Positions 11,801 to 21,244 of a stretch of DNA of 64,000 nucleotides are shown piece by piece. The number at the start of each line of letters is the position of its first letter. The first letter of the stretch is position 1. Source of the stretch: an uncultured Pseudomonadota bacterium (GTDB lineage: Bacteria; Myxococcota_A; Bradymonadia; Bradymonadales; Bradymonadaceae). The notes below the pieces were generated by a model that saw only the letters and a list, made by a program, of their open reading frames with translations, made no database searches and was not told the origin of the DNA. The stretch is from contig CAJXPB010000002.1 in assembly GCA_913057905.1 (NCBI GenBank), positions 248,001 through 312,000 on the forward strand. The letters run 5' to 3'. The translations under genes and the position numbers were made by a program.

Positions 11801-13273
11801 GAGACGACTCCGCAGGTCCGAGGTCCCACCGGCGTACTCTTCGAAGAGCTTCTCGACCGAGTTTCGATCCGACGGCTGTGAGGACTGCAGGTCGTACCAA
11901 TCAGCGATTTTATCGGGATGGCAGCCATTTTTGACGACCCTGAACATGCGGCCCGCCTCGTGGCCCGAATCGATCAAATCCTGCTCGACCTGGTCGTTCG
12001 ATTCGTAGCCCTTGGCGAGTCGCACCGCCTCCATGAAGGCCTGGTTCCAACTGTCGGCGACCATCTGGGCCTCTTCGACGAACTCCTCCGGGTAGCCGGC
12101 GTTCATGTGGTAGACGATCGGCTCGGGGGTGCGCTGTTCGGCCGGAAGCACATTGCCCTGCTCGTCATACATCGTCTCCCAGATATTCCAGCGGTTGGCC
12201 CACTGCTTTCTGCCCTTGTCATAGGTACCGTAGTTTTCGTTCCAGGTGGCCATCTCGGTGCGGAAGAAGCCGAAGCGGTCGAAGTAACCGAACGACGCTT
12301 CCGAACAGATCTCGGATGGCTCCGCGCCGAACGCCTCCCGATTCTGGTCGTTAACAGTCTCGTTGTTGCAGCGTGCAATCGAATAACCGTTGCCGACGGC
12401 CGCCCTCGACTGAAGCATCGGCACATGGTCGGCATTCGGCTTCATCAACGGCTCGTCGCCACGATATTGCATCGGCTTGTAGGTCTTCTCGTCGGGCACC
12501 TTCATAAACGAGCTTCGGACCTTGGCCGTCGCGCCCTCGCAGCGGAAGGTGCTGTCGACGCCGAAGTTGCTGCGACATGCCATGACATCGGGGTCGAAGA
12601 CGTACTCGGTGGTCGTCTCGACGTAATCTTCGGTGATCCGGGTGCGCGAAGGGTTCGAATAGGCCTTGTCCTGCGGAATCTCGCGCTTCTTTTTGGCGGT
12701 GTCTTTTGGGGATAGCTGCCCGAGACCGTCGCCGATCGAATAGAACGACGTGACGAGATTGGTCGACCAGTCGACCCGCATATACTCGCGCTCGTCCCAT
12801 TCCCTGTCGGTCGTGTTCTCGACGATGACATTGGATGGCTCGCCGGTCTTGGGGTTGTAGCGGCGCTGAACGTCGAAGTGCTTCTCGATCGGATAGGCCG
12901 CCACAATGCCCAGCTGGTTGTGATCCTCTCCGTCGACCTGCTCGGTCAACCCGCGCACCGGCTCGACGGTCGCCTTGGCGTACAGGACATTCTCTTTGAT
13001 CTCCCACTGAATTCGCTTGAGCCGACGGTTCTTGAGCCCGGCAAAGATCGGCCGGGAGTCCTGCCCGCCGAAGACCGTGCGACTGGACTGACCTTCGACG
13101 GATGTATCGACGACCGTCTGCTCGAAGTACCACTCACTGTCGCCCTGGAAGATCGACTTTTCGACCTTGTTGGGCTGGGTCCGGTCGATGTCGCCGACAT
13201 CCTGAGCACACCCTGCGGCTCCGAATGCCATTAGAATGATCACTATGATTTCTGACTTCCATCGTCGTCTCAT
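8876..13273 (-). CDS. Giant zinc metalloprotease lipoprotein of the metzincin type (paralogue 1)
   Basis: This 1465-aa protein is a predicted lipoprotein: a hydrophobic N-terminal segment ends in the lipobox GAAGC and is followed by AQDVGDIDRTQP. The catalytic core has the metzincin motif HEVGHTMGLRH (H827, H831, H837; E828 the general base), and 75 residues later the Met-turn SVMDYAP (M912). This layout resembles the bacterial met-zincin proteins carrying DUF5117/DUF4953-type regions; that name is from memory and not searched. Many Cys residues lie outside the active site. ATG at 13273 gives a clean signal sequence; the open frame continues upstream without one. It is very similar over its full length to the next gene. 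A terminator follows. The substrate is unknown. Confidence 0.85.
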   Translation of the reverse strand: MRRRWKSEIIVIILMAFGAAGCAQDVGDIDRTQPNKVEKSIFQGDSEWYFEQTVVDTSVEGQSSRTVFGGQDSRPIFAGLKNRRLKRIQWEIKENVLYAKATVEPVRGLTEQVDGEDHNQLGIVAAYPIEKHFDVQRRYNPKTGEPSNVIVENTTDREWDEREYMRVDWSTNLVTSFYSIGDGLGQLSPKDTAKKKREIPQDKAYSNPSRTRITEDYVETTTEYVFDPDVMACRSNFGVDSTFRCEGATAKVRSSFMKVPDEKTYKPMQYRGDEPLMKPNADHVPMLQSRAAVGNGYSIARCNNETVNDQNREAFGAEPSEICSEASFGYFDRFGFFRTEMATWNENYGTYDKGRKQWANRWNIWETMYDEQGNVLPAEQRTPEPIVYHMNAGYPEEFVEEAQMVADSWNQAFMEAVRLAKGYESNDQVEQDLIDSGHEAGRMFRVVKNGCHPDKIADWYDLQSSQPSDRNSVEKLFEEYAGGTSDLRSRLNEMAVTQRKQLCSELEWATNKRDDADHPFTWQRRGDLRYNFFAYVHDEVSWLGYGPMAADPKTGQIISATANFAGQLLRPIATEMTDILQYLNGDLTRREIEQGLHVRRQLDGDGDPADGQTRQGLTPPEASNASRFARNDVTGPVKRLDVDEKLDRLNQAIKDGATGGLDQVHRSIPHDVMERRADRAVASAAAANATDTETMEFYEKPSVKEILLSGPMASDTVNALAFERYGTSILQNGGADSRNSSGTTGEKRDQALHQAYMDLYQPMVQEMQKERTQRLLSRNNIYSKKAGRQLGRGIALYTGAADYLKGDSRQKIRDFFQRRILYGTMLHEVGHTMGLRHNFESSMDPMNYHDGFWQIQKLQTECPDDTDVKGCADGTLTKEEARAGGPELAELVDDNPYADFVNRSEFKTGSVMDYAPTGGNIAGLSKYDQSAINFAYAKHVQKWKDDIEISPIYTFTKDRAHYEQIPALLADENHTQANMACKDSQFDREPDPECVKEGIDIILNGREWVSIEEAKQHKKTVLQNNTNLATGDGDADGVMTERLVDYDYCTDDKAGRARNCATFDWGTNQTEVLTYAFEKYRTMQPFARYRGSSIGGFNGTVSDTRSRLLRALSRADTPFRYSSLYRALDYDAGARSDDLDVAARIGLNFYAEVLTRPKPGEYCTNEQGDLSTPGSPRGVYGGKAMNVQGAYVTDDAFDDSGTLADNCEDSTTMSMDEGPAQFFGFELSDEYNYRIDRAGTYVDKTTAASRLFQLSSDFAFADWSTDLRATHLSYWTEFKEPLYGMLRSIFLGDYSNFGGAMTADGEFIPYKLVDPATGEGDAMPPISNGRRIKDPSSFDVRLSIILGAISQFSSWQDANTDFDEYTIIAASQHERQLLPDDLPADDKAVFVHPNSQRKFVAIRAADGRSITYELVEWANDLKTQLQTLRDNGETEAAAEVKEDMEYVVAKMNLIRKIRAQYSPEG

Positions 13274-13330
13274 GGCGGGACCTATGTGCGTTGGGTCGCG
13301 AAATCGCGCATGGGCTCGAAATTCACTTAT

Positions 13331-13358
13331 TTGTACTATCAAATTTCATTCCGAAACG
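13331..13358 (-). promoter_or_regulatory. Conserved upstream motif shared by both metalloprotease genes
   Basis: An AT-rich 28-bp block 58 bp before the first metalloprotease start matches a block at 18044-18071 before the second one at 22 of 28 positions, in the same orientation to the gene. The common core is TTCATTCCGAAAC. It may be a shared regulatory site or a remnant of the duplication. Confidence 0.4.
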
Positions 13359-13425
13359 TCGCTAACGCGCTAAATAAGGGGGGAACGGCCCGTTTTCTCC
13401 GGTCATAATGTCACAAAAAAAAGAC

Positions 13426-13462
13426 GACCCCGCCGGCCGTCGCAGTGACGGCCGGCGGGGTC
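13426..13462 (-). terminator. Terminator of metalloprotease paralogue 2
   Basis: A 16-bp perfect stem (13426-13441 with 13447-13462) and a 5-base loop, followed on the minus strand by a run of eight T. It lies 32 bp after the stop codon. Its stem core is related to that of the terminator at 8796. Confidence 0.85.
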
Positions 13463-13493
13463 CGGGGTCGGAACGGTCTGTCCGTGACAGCGG

Positions 13494-16400
13494 TTAGCCC
13501 TCCGGGCTGAAGACCGCACGGATTTCACGGATGAGGTTCATCTTGGCGACCACATTCTCGAGATCCTCTTTGATCTCGTCGGCCGCTTCCTCGTTGCCGT
13601 TCTGGCGAAGGTTGACCAATTCGGTTTTGATGTCATTCGCCCATTGGACCAGATCGTGGCTGATCGACCGACCGTCAGGGGCGCGGATGGCCACGTATTT
13701 ACGGTTGGTATCGGGGTGGACGAACGTCGCCTTGTCGGCGGCCGGCAGGTTGTCGGGCAGCAGTTGACGCTCTTTCTCCGAGGCCGCGATGACGGTGTAC
13801 TCGTCGAAGTCGCTCTTGTTGTCCTGCCAGGTCGAGTACTCGGCGAGGGCGCCGATCATCAGGTTCAGCCGCACGTCGAAGCTGGTCGGGTCGTAGATGC
13901 GTTGCGCATTTTGCAGCGACGCATTCGGATTGGGTTCCCCGGAGATCGGGTCGACCAACTTGTAGGGGATGAATTCGCCCTGGTCGTTCATGGCGCTACC
14001 GAAGTTCTCGTAGTCGCCCAGAAACAGCGACCGGAGCATTCGGTACAGCGGGTCTTCGAACTCCGTCCAGTACGAGATGTTCGTCGCCCGCAGGTCGGTG
14101 GTGAAGTTCGAGAAGGTGAAGTTCGACCGAAGCTGGAAGATGCGCGAGGACGCGGTCACCTTGTCGATGAACGTCCCGGCGCGATTCAGCCGGTAGTAGT
14201 ACTCGTCGGACCATTTGTACCCGAAGAACTGGGCCGGCCCTTCCTCCATCGACATCGTCGTACTTTGCTCGCAATTGTCTTGGAGCGTATCGGCGCGGTA
14301 GTAGGCGTCGTCGACGATGTAGGCACCTTCGACGTTCAGAGCGGTTCCGCCGTAGGTCCCGCCCGGCGAGCCAGCCGTCGAAAGATCGCCCGGCTCGTAG
14401 GTGCAGTGTTGTCCCGGCTTCGGCTTGGTCAGCACTTCGCCGTAGAAGTTCAGGCCCAGTCGCGCGGCCTTCTCGAGATCGTCGGTCAGCGCACCGATGT
14501 CGTAGTCGAGTGCGCGGTAAAACGAGAAGTAGCGGAACGGTGTGTCGGCGAGACTCAGTGCATTCAGCAACGCACCCTGTGTGCTTCGCACGACGTCGTT
14601 GCCGGCCCCGATTTCGGCGCCTCGATAGCGCTCGAAGGGCTGCATCGTCCGGAACTCCTCGAAGGCGTACGTCAGGACTTCGACCTGGTTGGCACCCCAG
14701 TCGAAGACCTCGCAGTTCAAGGATCCACCCCGACGCTCGTCGGAGCAGAAGGCATAGTCGGTGAGGCGCTCGTTCATCACGCCGTCGGGATTACCCTGGC
14801 CGGTCGCCAGGTTGGTGTTGTTTTGCAGCACGTCGAGCTTGTGCTGTTTGGCCTCGTCGATACTCACCCATTCACGACCATTCAGGATGATATCGATCCC
14901 CTCTTTGACGCATCCGGGATCGGGCTCCTGGTCGAACTGTGAGTCCTTGCAGGCCAGGCTCGCCTCCTGGTGGGTTTCATCGGCCAGCAACGCCGGGAGC
15001 TGCTCGTACTGAGCTCGGCCCTTCGTGATTTCGTACAGCGGCGAGAGCTGGACGTCCTCATCCCATTGCTGGACGTGCTTGGCGTACGCGAAGTTGATGG
15101 CCGCCTGGTCGTACTTGCCCAGACCGGCGATGTTTCCGCCCGTGGGGGCGTAGTCCATGACACTGCCGGTCTTGAACTCCGACTTGTTTACGAAGTCGGC
15201 ATACGGATTGTTGTTGACCAGCTCGGCCAGCTCCGGTCCACCGGAGCGCGCCTCTTCGAGGGTCAGTGTGCCGTCGTCACATCCTTCGACGTCGGCGTCA
15301 CACTCGACTTGCTGGGCCTGAATCTGCCAGAACCCGTCGTGGTAGTTCATCGGGTCCATGCTCGACTCGAAGTTGTGGCGCAGCCCGACGGTGTGTCCGA
15401 TCTCGTGGAGCATCGTGCCGAAGAAGATCCGCTTGATAAAGAAGTCACGTATCTCGGGTCGGCTGGCTCCTTTCAAATAGTCGGCGGCGCCGGTGTACAG
15501 CGCGATGCCTCGACCCAGTCGCTCGCCGGCTCGCACCGTGTAGATGTTGTTTTTGGCGAGCATCTTCTGGGTCCGCTCACGCTGCCTCTGTCGGACAAGC
15601 GGCTGGTACATATCCAGATAGGCCTGGTGCAACGCACTCTCGCCTTGCTGGCTGGAGCCGCTGCTTCCGGGCGTCTGGCTGCCGGTTCCGCCATTGTTGA
15701 GTACGGTCTCGCCGTGGCGTTCGACGGCCAAGGCGTTGACCGTGTCGGCGGTCATCGGGTTCGACAGCAGCAGGTTCTTGATCTCCGGCTTCTCGTAGAA
15801 CTCCATCATCTTGGTGTCGGTGACATTGGCCGCCCTCGCCGTTTGAACGGCACGGTCGGCGTGCGGCTCCAGAAACTCCATCGGATACTGCGACTTGGCC
15901 TCTTCGAGGCCGCCGTCGGCGTTCTTCTTGAGCGACTTGTTCAGTCGGTCGAGTTGCTCGCGGACATCCAGCCGTTTGACCGGACCCGTGCGATCGTTTC
16001 GGGCCAACTGTGACGCCTTCGACGCCTCCGGCGGGGTCAGCGGTTGCTGGGCCTCTTGACCCGTCGGGTTGCCGTCCTCATCGAGGTTGCGGCGCACGTG
16101 CAGTCCCTCCTGGATCTCCTCACGGGTGAGGTCCCCATTGATGTACTGGAGGGTGTCGGTCTGCTGGGTCGCGATGCGCCCCAGAAGCCGACCGGCGAAG
16201 TTGGCCGTCGCACTGATGATCTCGCCGGTCTTCGGATCCGCCGAGAGCGGTCCGTATCCCAGGTAGCCGACCTCGTCGTGGATGTAGGTAAAGAAGCTGT
16301 GGCGCAGGTCGCCGCGACGCTGCCAGGTAAACGGATGCTTGTCCTCTGCCCGCTGGTTGGTCACCCATTCGAGCTCGGAGCACAACTGCTTGCGCTGATC

Positions 16401-17891
16401 TCTGGGCAGATCCCGGAGGTTCGATTCCAGATCCGACGTCGAACTGACGTACTCTTCGAAGACGGCCTGAACCGAGCCGCGGTCGGAGTCCTGTGCGGAC
16501 TGGTCCTCATTCCACTCGGCGATCTTGGAGGGGTGACAGCCGTTTTTGACGACCTTGAACATCTTGCCGGACTCGTAGCCGGCATCTTTCAGATCCTGCA
16601 CGACCTGATCATTTGACTCGTAGCCCTTGGCCAGGCGAACCGACTCTATGAACGTCTTGTTCCATTCGTCGGCGACCATCTGCGCCTCTTCGAAGAGACT
16701 GCTCGGAAAGCCGGCGTTCATGTAATAGACAATCGGTTCGGGCGTGCGGTCTTCGGGCCGGATCAGATTGCCATTGTCGTCGTACATCGTCTCCCAGATA
16801 TTCCAACGGTTGGCCCACTGCTTTCGACCCTTGTCGTAGGTGCCGTAGTTTTCGTTCCAGGTCGCCGTTTCGGTGCGGAAATACCCGAATCGGTCGAAGA
16901 ACTCGAACGAAGCAGTGTCACAGAACTCGGCGGGCTCTTGGCCGTAGAACTCGCGGTTCTGGTCGTTGATCGTCTCGTTGTTGCAGCGGGCCGGCGCGAA
17001 GCCCTGGTTGTTGATGACGGTCGTCGAACTCTTGATCGGCTCGTTCGGGGAGTTCGGGTCCATCAGCGGTTCGTCGCCCCGGTACTGCATCGGCTTGTAG
17101 GTCTTTTTGTCGGGCACCTTCATGAACGAACTGCGGACCATGGCGGTGGCGCCTTCACAGTGGAACACACTGTCGGGCCCGAAGTTCGACTGACAGGCGA
17201 TGATGTCGGGGTCGTAGACGTATTCGGTGGTCGTCTCGACGTAGTCTTCCGAAATCCGAGTCCGCGCCGGATTCGAGTATTCTTTGTCCTGCGGGATCTC
17301 GCGTTTCTTTTCGGAGGTTTCCTTCGGAGACAGTCGACCGAGGCCGTCGCCGACCGAGTAAAAGGAGGTCACCAGGTTGGTCGACCAGTCGACGCGCATG
17401 TACTCGCGCTCGTCCCATTCTCTATCCGACCGGTTCTCGACGATCACGTTGGTCGGCTCGCCAGTCTGCGGGTTGTACTGGCGTTGTACGTCGAAGTGAC
17501 TTTCGATCGGGAAGGCCGCGACGATACCGAGCTGGTCGTGGTCCTCACCGTCGGTCTGCTCGGTCAGGCCGCGTACCGGCTCGACGGTCGCCTTTGCGTA
17601 GAGCACATCCTCGTAGATCTCCCACTGGATGCGCTTCATGCGGCGGTTCTTCATGCCCGAGAAGATCGGCCGGGCCACCTGTTCACCATACAGGTTTCGA
17701 CCAGACTGCCCCTCGACGGTCGTGTCGATGACGGTCTGCTCGAAGAACCATTCACTGTCATCCTGAAAAATCGACTTCTTGATCTTGTCGGGCTGGGTGC
17801 GATCGATGTCACCCACGTCCTGGGCGCACGCACTCGCCCCGATGGCCAAGAGAGTCACTGCCAAAATGCTGAGTCGCCACCGTTGTGGCAT
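13494..17891 (-). CDS. Giant zinc metalloprotease lipoprotein of the metzincin type (paralogue 2)
   Basis: This is the tandem paralogue of the previous gene with exactly the same length, 1465 aa. It has a lipobox (IGASAC), the zinc motif HEIGHTVGLRH (H829, H833, H839) and the Met-turn SVMDYAP (M912). The start ATG at 17891 is chosen because AGGGG lies 5 nt upstream. Long stretches are identical to paralogue 1, for example VKEGIDIILNGREWVSI. The most diverged part is a Ser/Gly/Gln-rich stretch about 90 residues before the zinc motif. Both copies keep all catalytic residues, so neither looks degenerate. It is probably anchored to the outer membrane or periplasm. The gap between the two genes has a terminator, so each may have its own promoter. 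Confidence 0.85.
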   Translation of the reverse strand: MPQRWRLSILAVTLLAIGASACAQDVGDIDRTQPDKIKKSIFQDDSEWFFEQTVIDTTVEGQSGRNLYGEQVARPIFSGMKNRRMKRIQWEIYEDVLYAKATVEPVRGLTEQTDGEDHDQLGIVAAFPIESHFDVQRQYNPQTGEPTNVIVENRSDREWDEREYMRVDWSTNLVTSFYSVGDGLGRLSPKETSEKKREIPQDKEYSNPARTRISEDYVETTTEYVYDPDIIACQSNFGPDSVFHCEGATAMVRSSFMKVPDKKTYKPMQYRGDEPLMDPNSPNEPIKSSTTVINNQGFAPARCNNETINDQNREFYGQEPAEFCDTASFEFFDRFGYFRTETATWNENYGTYDKGRKQWANRWNIWETMYDDNGNLIRPEDRTPEPIVYYMNAGFPSSLFEEAQMVADEWNKTFIESVRLAKGYESNDQVVQDLKDAGYESGKMFKVVKNGCHPSKIAEWNEDQSAQDSDRGSVQAVFEEYVSSTSDLESNLRDLPRDQRKQLCSELEWVTNQRAEDKHPFTWQRRGDLRHSFFTYIHDEVGYLGYGPLSADPKTGEIISATANFAGRLLGRIATQQTDTLQYINGDLTREEIQEGLHVRRNLDEDGNPTGQEAQQPLTPPEASKASQLARNDRTGPVKRLDVREQLDRLNKSLKKNADGGLEEAKSQYPMEFLEPHADRAVQTARAANVTDTKMMEFYEKPEIKNLLLSNPMTADTVNALAVERHGETVLNNGGTGSQTPGSSGSSQQGESALHQAYLDMYQPLVRQRQRERTQKMLAKNNIYTVRAGERLGRGIALYTGAADYLKGASRPEIRDFFIKRIFFGTMLHEIGHTVGLRHNFESSMDPMNYHDGFWQIQAQQVECDADVEGCDDGTLTLEEARSGGPELAELVNNNPYADFVNKSEFKTGSVMDYAPTGGNIAGLGKYDQAAINFAYAKHVQQWDEDVQLSPLYEITKGRAQYEQLPALLADETHQEASLACKDSQFDQEPDPGCVKEGIDIILNGREWVSIDEAKQHKLDVLQNNTNLATGQGNPDGVMNERLTDYAFCSDERRGGSLNCEVFDWGANQVEVLTYAFEEFRTMQPFERYRGAEIGAGNDVVRSTQGALLNALSLADTPFRYFSFYRALDYDIGALTDDLEKAARLGLNFYGEVLTKPKPGQHCTYEPGDLSTAGSPGGTYGGTALNVEGAYIVDDAYYRADTLQDNCEQSTTMSMEEGPAQFFGYKWSDEYYYRLNRAGTFIDKVTASSRIFQLRSNFTFSNFTTDLRATNISYWTEFEDPLYRMLRSLFLGDYENFGSAMNDQGEFIPYKLVDPISGEPNPNASLQNAQRIYDPTSFDVRLNLMIGALAEYSTWQDNKSDFDEYTVIAASEKERQLLPDNLPAADKATFVHPDTNRKYVAIRAPDGRSISHDLVQWANDIKTELVNLRQNGNEEAADEIKEDLENVVAKMNLIREIRAVFSPEG

Positions 17892-18250
17892 ATCGACCCC
17901 TGTGTGCTTCAAGTCACTAAAATTAAGTCCGGCCGCTGCATCGCGGCGGCGTCCGGAGCGGACTGCGGATAGGACACAAGCCGTCCCGTCTGCAACCCGC
18001 GGGCCCCGTCTCCGTTGCCGGTCGGGGCGCGGAATTCATCACAATGTACATTCAAGATTCATTCCGAAACCGAACTTACGTGCCATCGATCCCGCCGATC
18101 AGCGCCGATCCAGCGAGATCGCCCCCCGGGATCGGTCGACGTCTCGCCCCTTGCACCGCGCCGGACCGTCCTTATGATGTCACGTCCGCTGAAGCGCCCT
18201 CATCCGGGCGCCCCGATTCATTTTGGCCCATCCAGACCGACGGCACTGAC
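17892..18250. other. Divergent intergenic region before sucA
   Basis: A 359-bp gap between the divergent metalloprotease 2 and sucA genes. It includes the motif at 18044-18071 shared with the other metalloprotease upstream region. The sucA frame stays open back to 18044, but those extra 69 residues are Pro/Ser/Arg-rich and do not resemble any E1 N-terminus, so I treat them as non-coding. No clear sigma-70 promoter was identified. Confidence 0.5.
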
Positions 18251-21151
18251 GTGAGCGACCAACCATCCCGCGACTCGAAGACGGAGTTCATCGCCGACAA
18301 CCTGGGATACTTCGAGGAACTGTACGAGCAGTACCGACGAGATCCCGACTCCGTAGACCCGAGCTGGCGCCCCTTCTTCGAGGAGTACCTCGACGGCGAA
18401 GACGCCAACGGACGACACCCGCACTTTCGACGCCGAAGCATCTTCGAAGGCCCGGCGGGAGCCCCGGCCGAGCCGGCCGCAGGTGGGTCGGTCCCCACCG
18501 GCGAGATCACCGGCAGCACCATCGTCCCGGTGGACCGACCCGAAGGCTTCGCCGCGCGCGTCGAGGCACTGGTCCGATCGTACCGCCTGCACGGACACCT
18601 GGTCGCCAACATCGATCCGCTGGGACGTCGCCGCCCGAAGAGCCCGTCGGAGTGGGACCCGGAGCGCTACGGTGAACGCGAGCCGGAGCTCGACCCCTCC
18701 GAATACGGTCTCTCCGACGACGATCTCGAAGCCGAGGTACGCGCCGAAGGGCTCTTTCCGTCGGATCGAAAGGTGACGGTTCGCGAGGTCATCGACCGAC
18801 TCGAATCGCTGTACTGCCAGCACATCGGCATCGAATACCAGAGTATTCCCGTCAGCCGGCCGCGCAACTGGCTGCGTGAGCAGATCGAGACCAATGACTA
18901 CGCGCCCATCGACGGCGCAGACGAGAAGAAGCGCATCCTCGAAGGTCTGATCGAAGCCGAAAGTTTTGAATCATTCATTCACCAAAAATACATCGGCGCC
19001 AAACGCTTCGGGCTGACCGGGGGCAATGCTCTGATTCCGATGCTCGACGCCGTCCTCGACGAACTCGGCTCCCGCGGCGTCGACGAAGCCGTCTTTGCGA
19101 TGGCTCACCGCGGCCGGCTCAACGTCCTGCACAATATCATGGGCAAGCCCGCCGACCTGATGCTCTCGGAGTTCGAGGAGGACCCGGAGCCAGAGGACAC
19201 CCTCGGGTCCAGTGACGTCAAATATCACATGGGCTATTCCGCCGATTACACCAGCGTCGGCGGCCACGACGTCCACCTGTCGTTGTGCTTCAACCCGAGC
19301 CACCTCGAATTCGTCAATCCGGTGGCCCTCGGTCGTACGCGTGCGAAACAAGAAAGGCGCGGCCAGGACGCCAAATCGCGCATCGCCCCCATCCTCATGC
19401 ACGGAGACGCCGCCTTCGCCGGGCAGGGAGTCGTCGCTGAATCGCTGAATTTGGCGCGGCTCTCCGGGTTCGATGTCGGCGGCTCGATTCACATCGTCAT
19501 CAACAACCAGATCGGGTTTACGACCGAGCCCGAGGCCGGGCGATCGACGACTTACGCGACCGACATCGCCCAGATGCTCGAGGTGCCGATCTTCCACGTC
19601 AACGGCAACGATCCCGAGGCGTGCGTGCGGGTCGCCAAGCTTGCGGCGCGCTACCGGCAACTCTTCGGCGAGGACGTCATCATCGACCTGGTCTGCTACC
19701 GGGAGTACGGCCACAACGAAGGCGACGAGCCGCGGTTTACCCAGCCCCGGATGTACGACGCCATCGATTCGCTCCCCGATGTCTACGAGATCTACGGCGA
19801 ACAGCTTCAAGAGGCGGGTATCATCGACGAGGACTTCGTGGACCAACACTGGGACCGTCGGATGGACGAGTACTCCGAGGTCTTCGAGGATATCCACGAG
19901 ACGCCCAAACCCTCGGACATCGATTCGGGCCGGGGGCTCTGGTCGGACTACACCGGCGGGTCGGTCGAGGAACACACGGACGTCGACACCTCCGTCGACC
20001 GCGACCGCCTGGTCGAGCTCGCGCACGGGCTCGCCGAGGTCCCGGACGACTTCACGCCCCACCGCACCCTTCGTCGGTTCATGAAAAACCGCAAGGCGAT
20101 GGCCGAGGGCGAAGAGGAGCTCAACTGGCCGATGGGCGAAGCGCTGGCGACCGCCTCGCTTCTCGAGGAGGGAACCTCGGTCCGCATCTCCGGCCAGGAC
20201 GCCATCCGGGGCACCTTCAGCCACCGCCACGCCGCACTCTTCGACACCGAAACCGGCGAGGAGTATTGGCCGGCACGCTCGCTGGCCGACGAAGATGCCA
20301 CCTACGATGTCTACAACAGCATGCTCTCGGAGGCCGGAGTCCTGGGCTTCGAGCATGGGTTCAGCCTGGACAGTCCCGACAAACTCGTCGCCTGGGAGGC
20401 CCAGTTCGGCGACTTCTCGAACGGCGCCCAGGTCATCATCGACCAGTTCGTCTCGGCGAGCGAAGACAAGTGGGATCGCCTCAGCGGCATGGTCATGCTG
20501 TTGCCCCACGCCTACGAGGGCCAGGGCCCCGAACACTCGAGTGCGCGGCTGGAGCGGTACCTGCAGCTCTGCGCCGAAGACAACATGTTCGTGACCTACC
20601 TGACCAACCCGGCGCAGTACTTTCATGCGCTTCGCCGCCAGGTGCTGACCGACGTACGAAAGCCGCTGATCATCATGACCCCCAAGAGCCTGCTTCGGCA
20701 CAAGGACGCCAAGTCGAGTCTGGACGACCTCGCCGACGGCGAGTTCAAACCCGTCATCGACGAGGCCCGCGAGTCGGTCGATCCCGAGGCCGTCGAACGG
20801 GTGTTGCTGTGTACGGGAAAGGTCTACTACGACCTGCTGGAGTACGCCCGGGACAACGACCGCGACGACGTCGCCATCCTGCGGCTCGAACAACTCTACC
20901 CGCTGCGGCGCCAGGCCCTGACCTCGGCCGTCGAACGCTACGGTGACGCCGAACTCACCTGGGTTCAGGAGGAACCGCGCAACATGGGCGCTTGGACGTA
21001 CCTGCTGGAGCCGTTCATCGAGATGTTCGGCGCCGAGGACCGCCCCGACTTCGTCGGACGAGTCCCCAGCGCCAGCCCCGCGACCGGCTCGAAGGCGAGC
21101 CACAAACTCGAGCAGAAGCGCCTGGTCGAAGCGGCCTTTGACCTCGGGTGA
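18251..21151 (+). CDS. sucA: 2-oxoglutarate dehydrogenase E1 component
   Basis: This thiamine-diphosphate enzyme decarboxylates 2-oxoglutarate in the TCA cycle. It is 966 aa from the GTG at 18251, which places the N-terminal E2-binding segment (ADNLGYFEELYEQYRRDPDSVDPSWRPFF compacted near the start) as in other E1o proteins. It has AMAHRGRLNVLHNIMGKPADL, the ThDP/Mg region ILMHGDAAFAGQGVVAESLNL, and the histidine-rich FNPSHLEFVNPVALGRTRAKQ. The C-terminal transketolase-like domain ends with VQEEPRNMGAWTYL. No strong ribosome site is visible, so the exact start is uncertain. It heads sucA-sucB-lpd, making a complete dedicated complex. Confidence 0.95.
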   Translation: MSDQPSRDSKTEFIADNLGYFEELYEQYRRDPDSVDPSWRPFFEEYLDGEDANGRHPHFRRRSIFEGPAGAPAEPAAGGSVPTGEITGSTIVPVDRPEGFAARVEALVRSYRLHGHLVANIDPLGRRRPKSPSEWDPERYGEREPELDPSEYGLSDDDLEAEVRAEGLFPSDRKVTVREVIDRLESLYCQHIGIEYQSIPVSRPRNWLREQIETNDYAPIDGADEKKRILEGLIEAESFESFIHQKYIGAKRFGLTGGNALIPMLDAVLDELGSRGVDEAVFAMAHRGRLNVLHNIMGKPADLMLSEFEEDPEPEDTLGSSDVKYHMGYSADYTSVGGHDVHLSLCFNPSHLEFVNPVALGRTRAKQERRGQDAKSRIAPILMHGDAAFAGQGVVAESLNLARLSGFDVGGSIHIVINNQIGFTTEPEAGRSTTYATDIAQMLEVPIFHVNGNDPEACVRVAKLAARYRQLFGEDVIIDLVCYREYGHNEGDEPRFTQPRMYDAIDSLPDVYEIYGEQLQEAGIIDEDFVDQHWDRRMDEYSEVFEDIHETPKPSDIDSGRGLWSDYTGGSVEEHTDVDTSVDRDRLVELAHGLAEVPDDFTPHRTLRRFMKNRKAMAEGEEELNWPMGEALATASLLEEGTSVRISGQDAIRGTFSHRHAALFDTETGEEYWPARSLADEDATYDVYNSMLSEAGVLGFEHGFSLDSPDKLVAWEAQFGDFSNGAQVIIDQFVSASEDKWDRLSGMVMLLPHAYEGQGPEHSSARLERYLQLCAEDNMFVTYLTNPAQYFHALRRQVLTDVRKPLIIMTPKSLLRHKDAKSSLDDLADGEFKPVIDEARESVDPEAVERVLLCTGKVYYDLLEYARDNDRDDVAILRLEQLYPLRRQALTSAVERYGDAELTWVQEEPRNMGAWTYLLEPFIEMFGAEDRPDFVGRVPSASPATGSKASHKLEQKRLVEAAFDLG

Positions 21152-21244
21152 TCTCTTGCATATCGACTTGATGTATCTAGACTGCCGCACGAGCCTGGCA
21201 CCGATTTATTTGCTGGATGCACCCCACCGCTCAGAAGGAATCCC

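Noticed and set aside
18044-18250. In-frame 69-residue extension of sucA from an ATG at 18044
   Set aside because: The extension is Pro/Ser/Arg-rich with no E1 similarity and begins inside a motif shared with the metalloprotease upstream region. The GTG at 18251 fits E1 N-termini.
18971-21190. 739-codon minus-strand open frame across sucA
   Set aside because: Mirror frame of the E1 gene; no recognised motif. The sense gene is certain.
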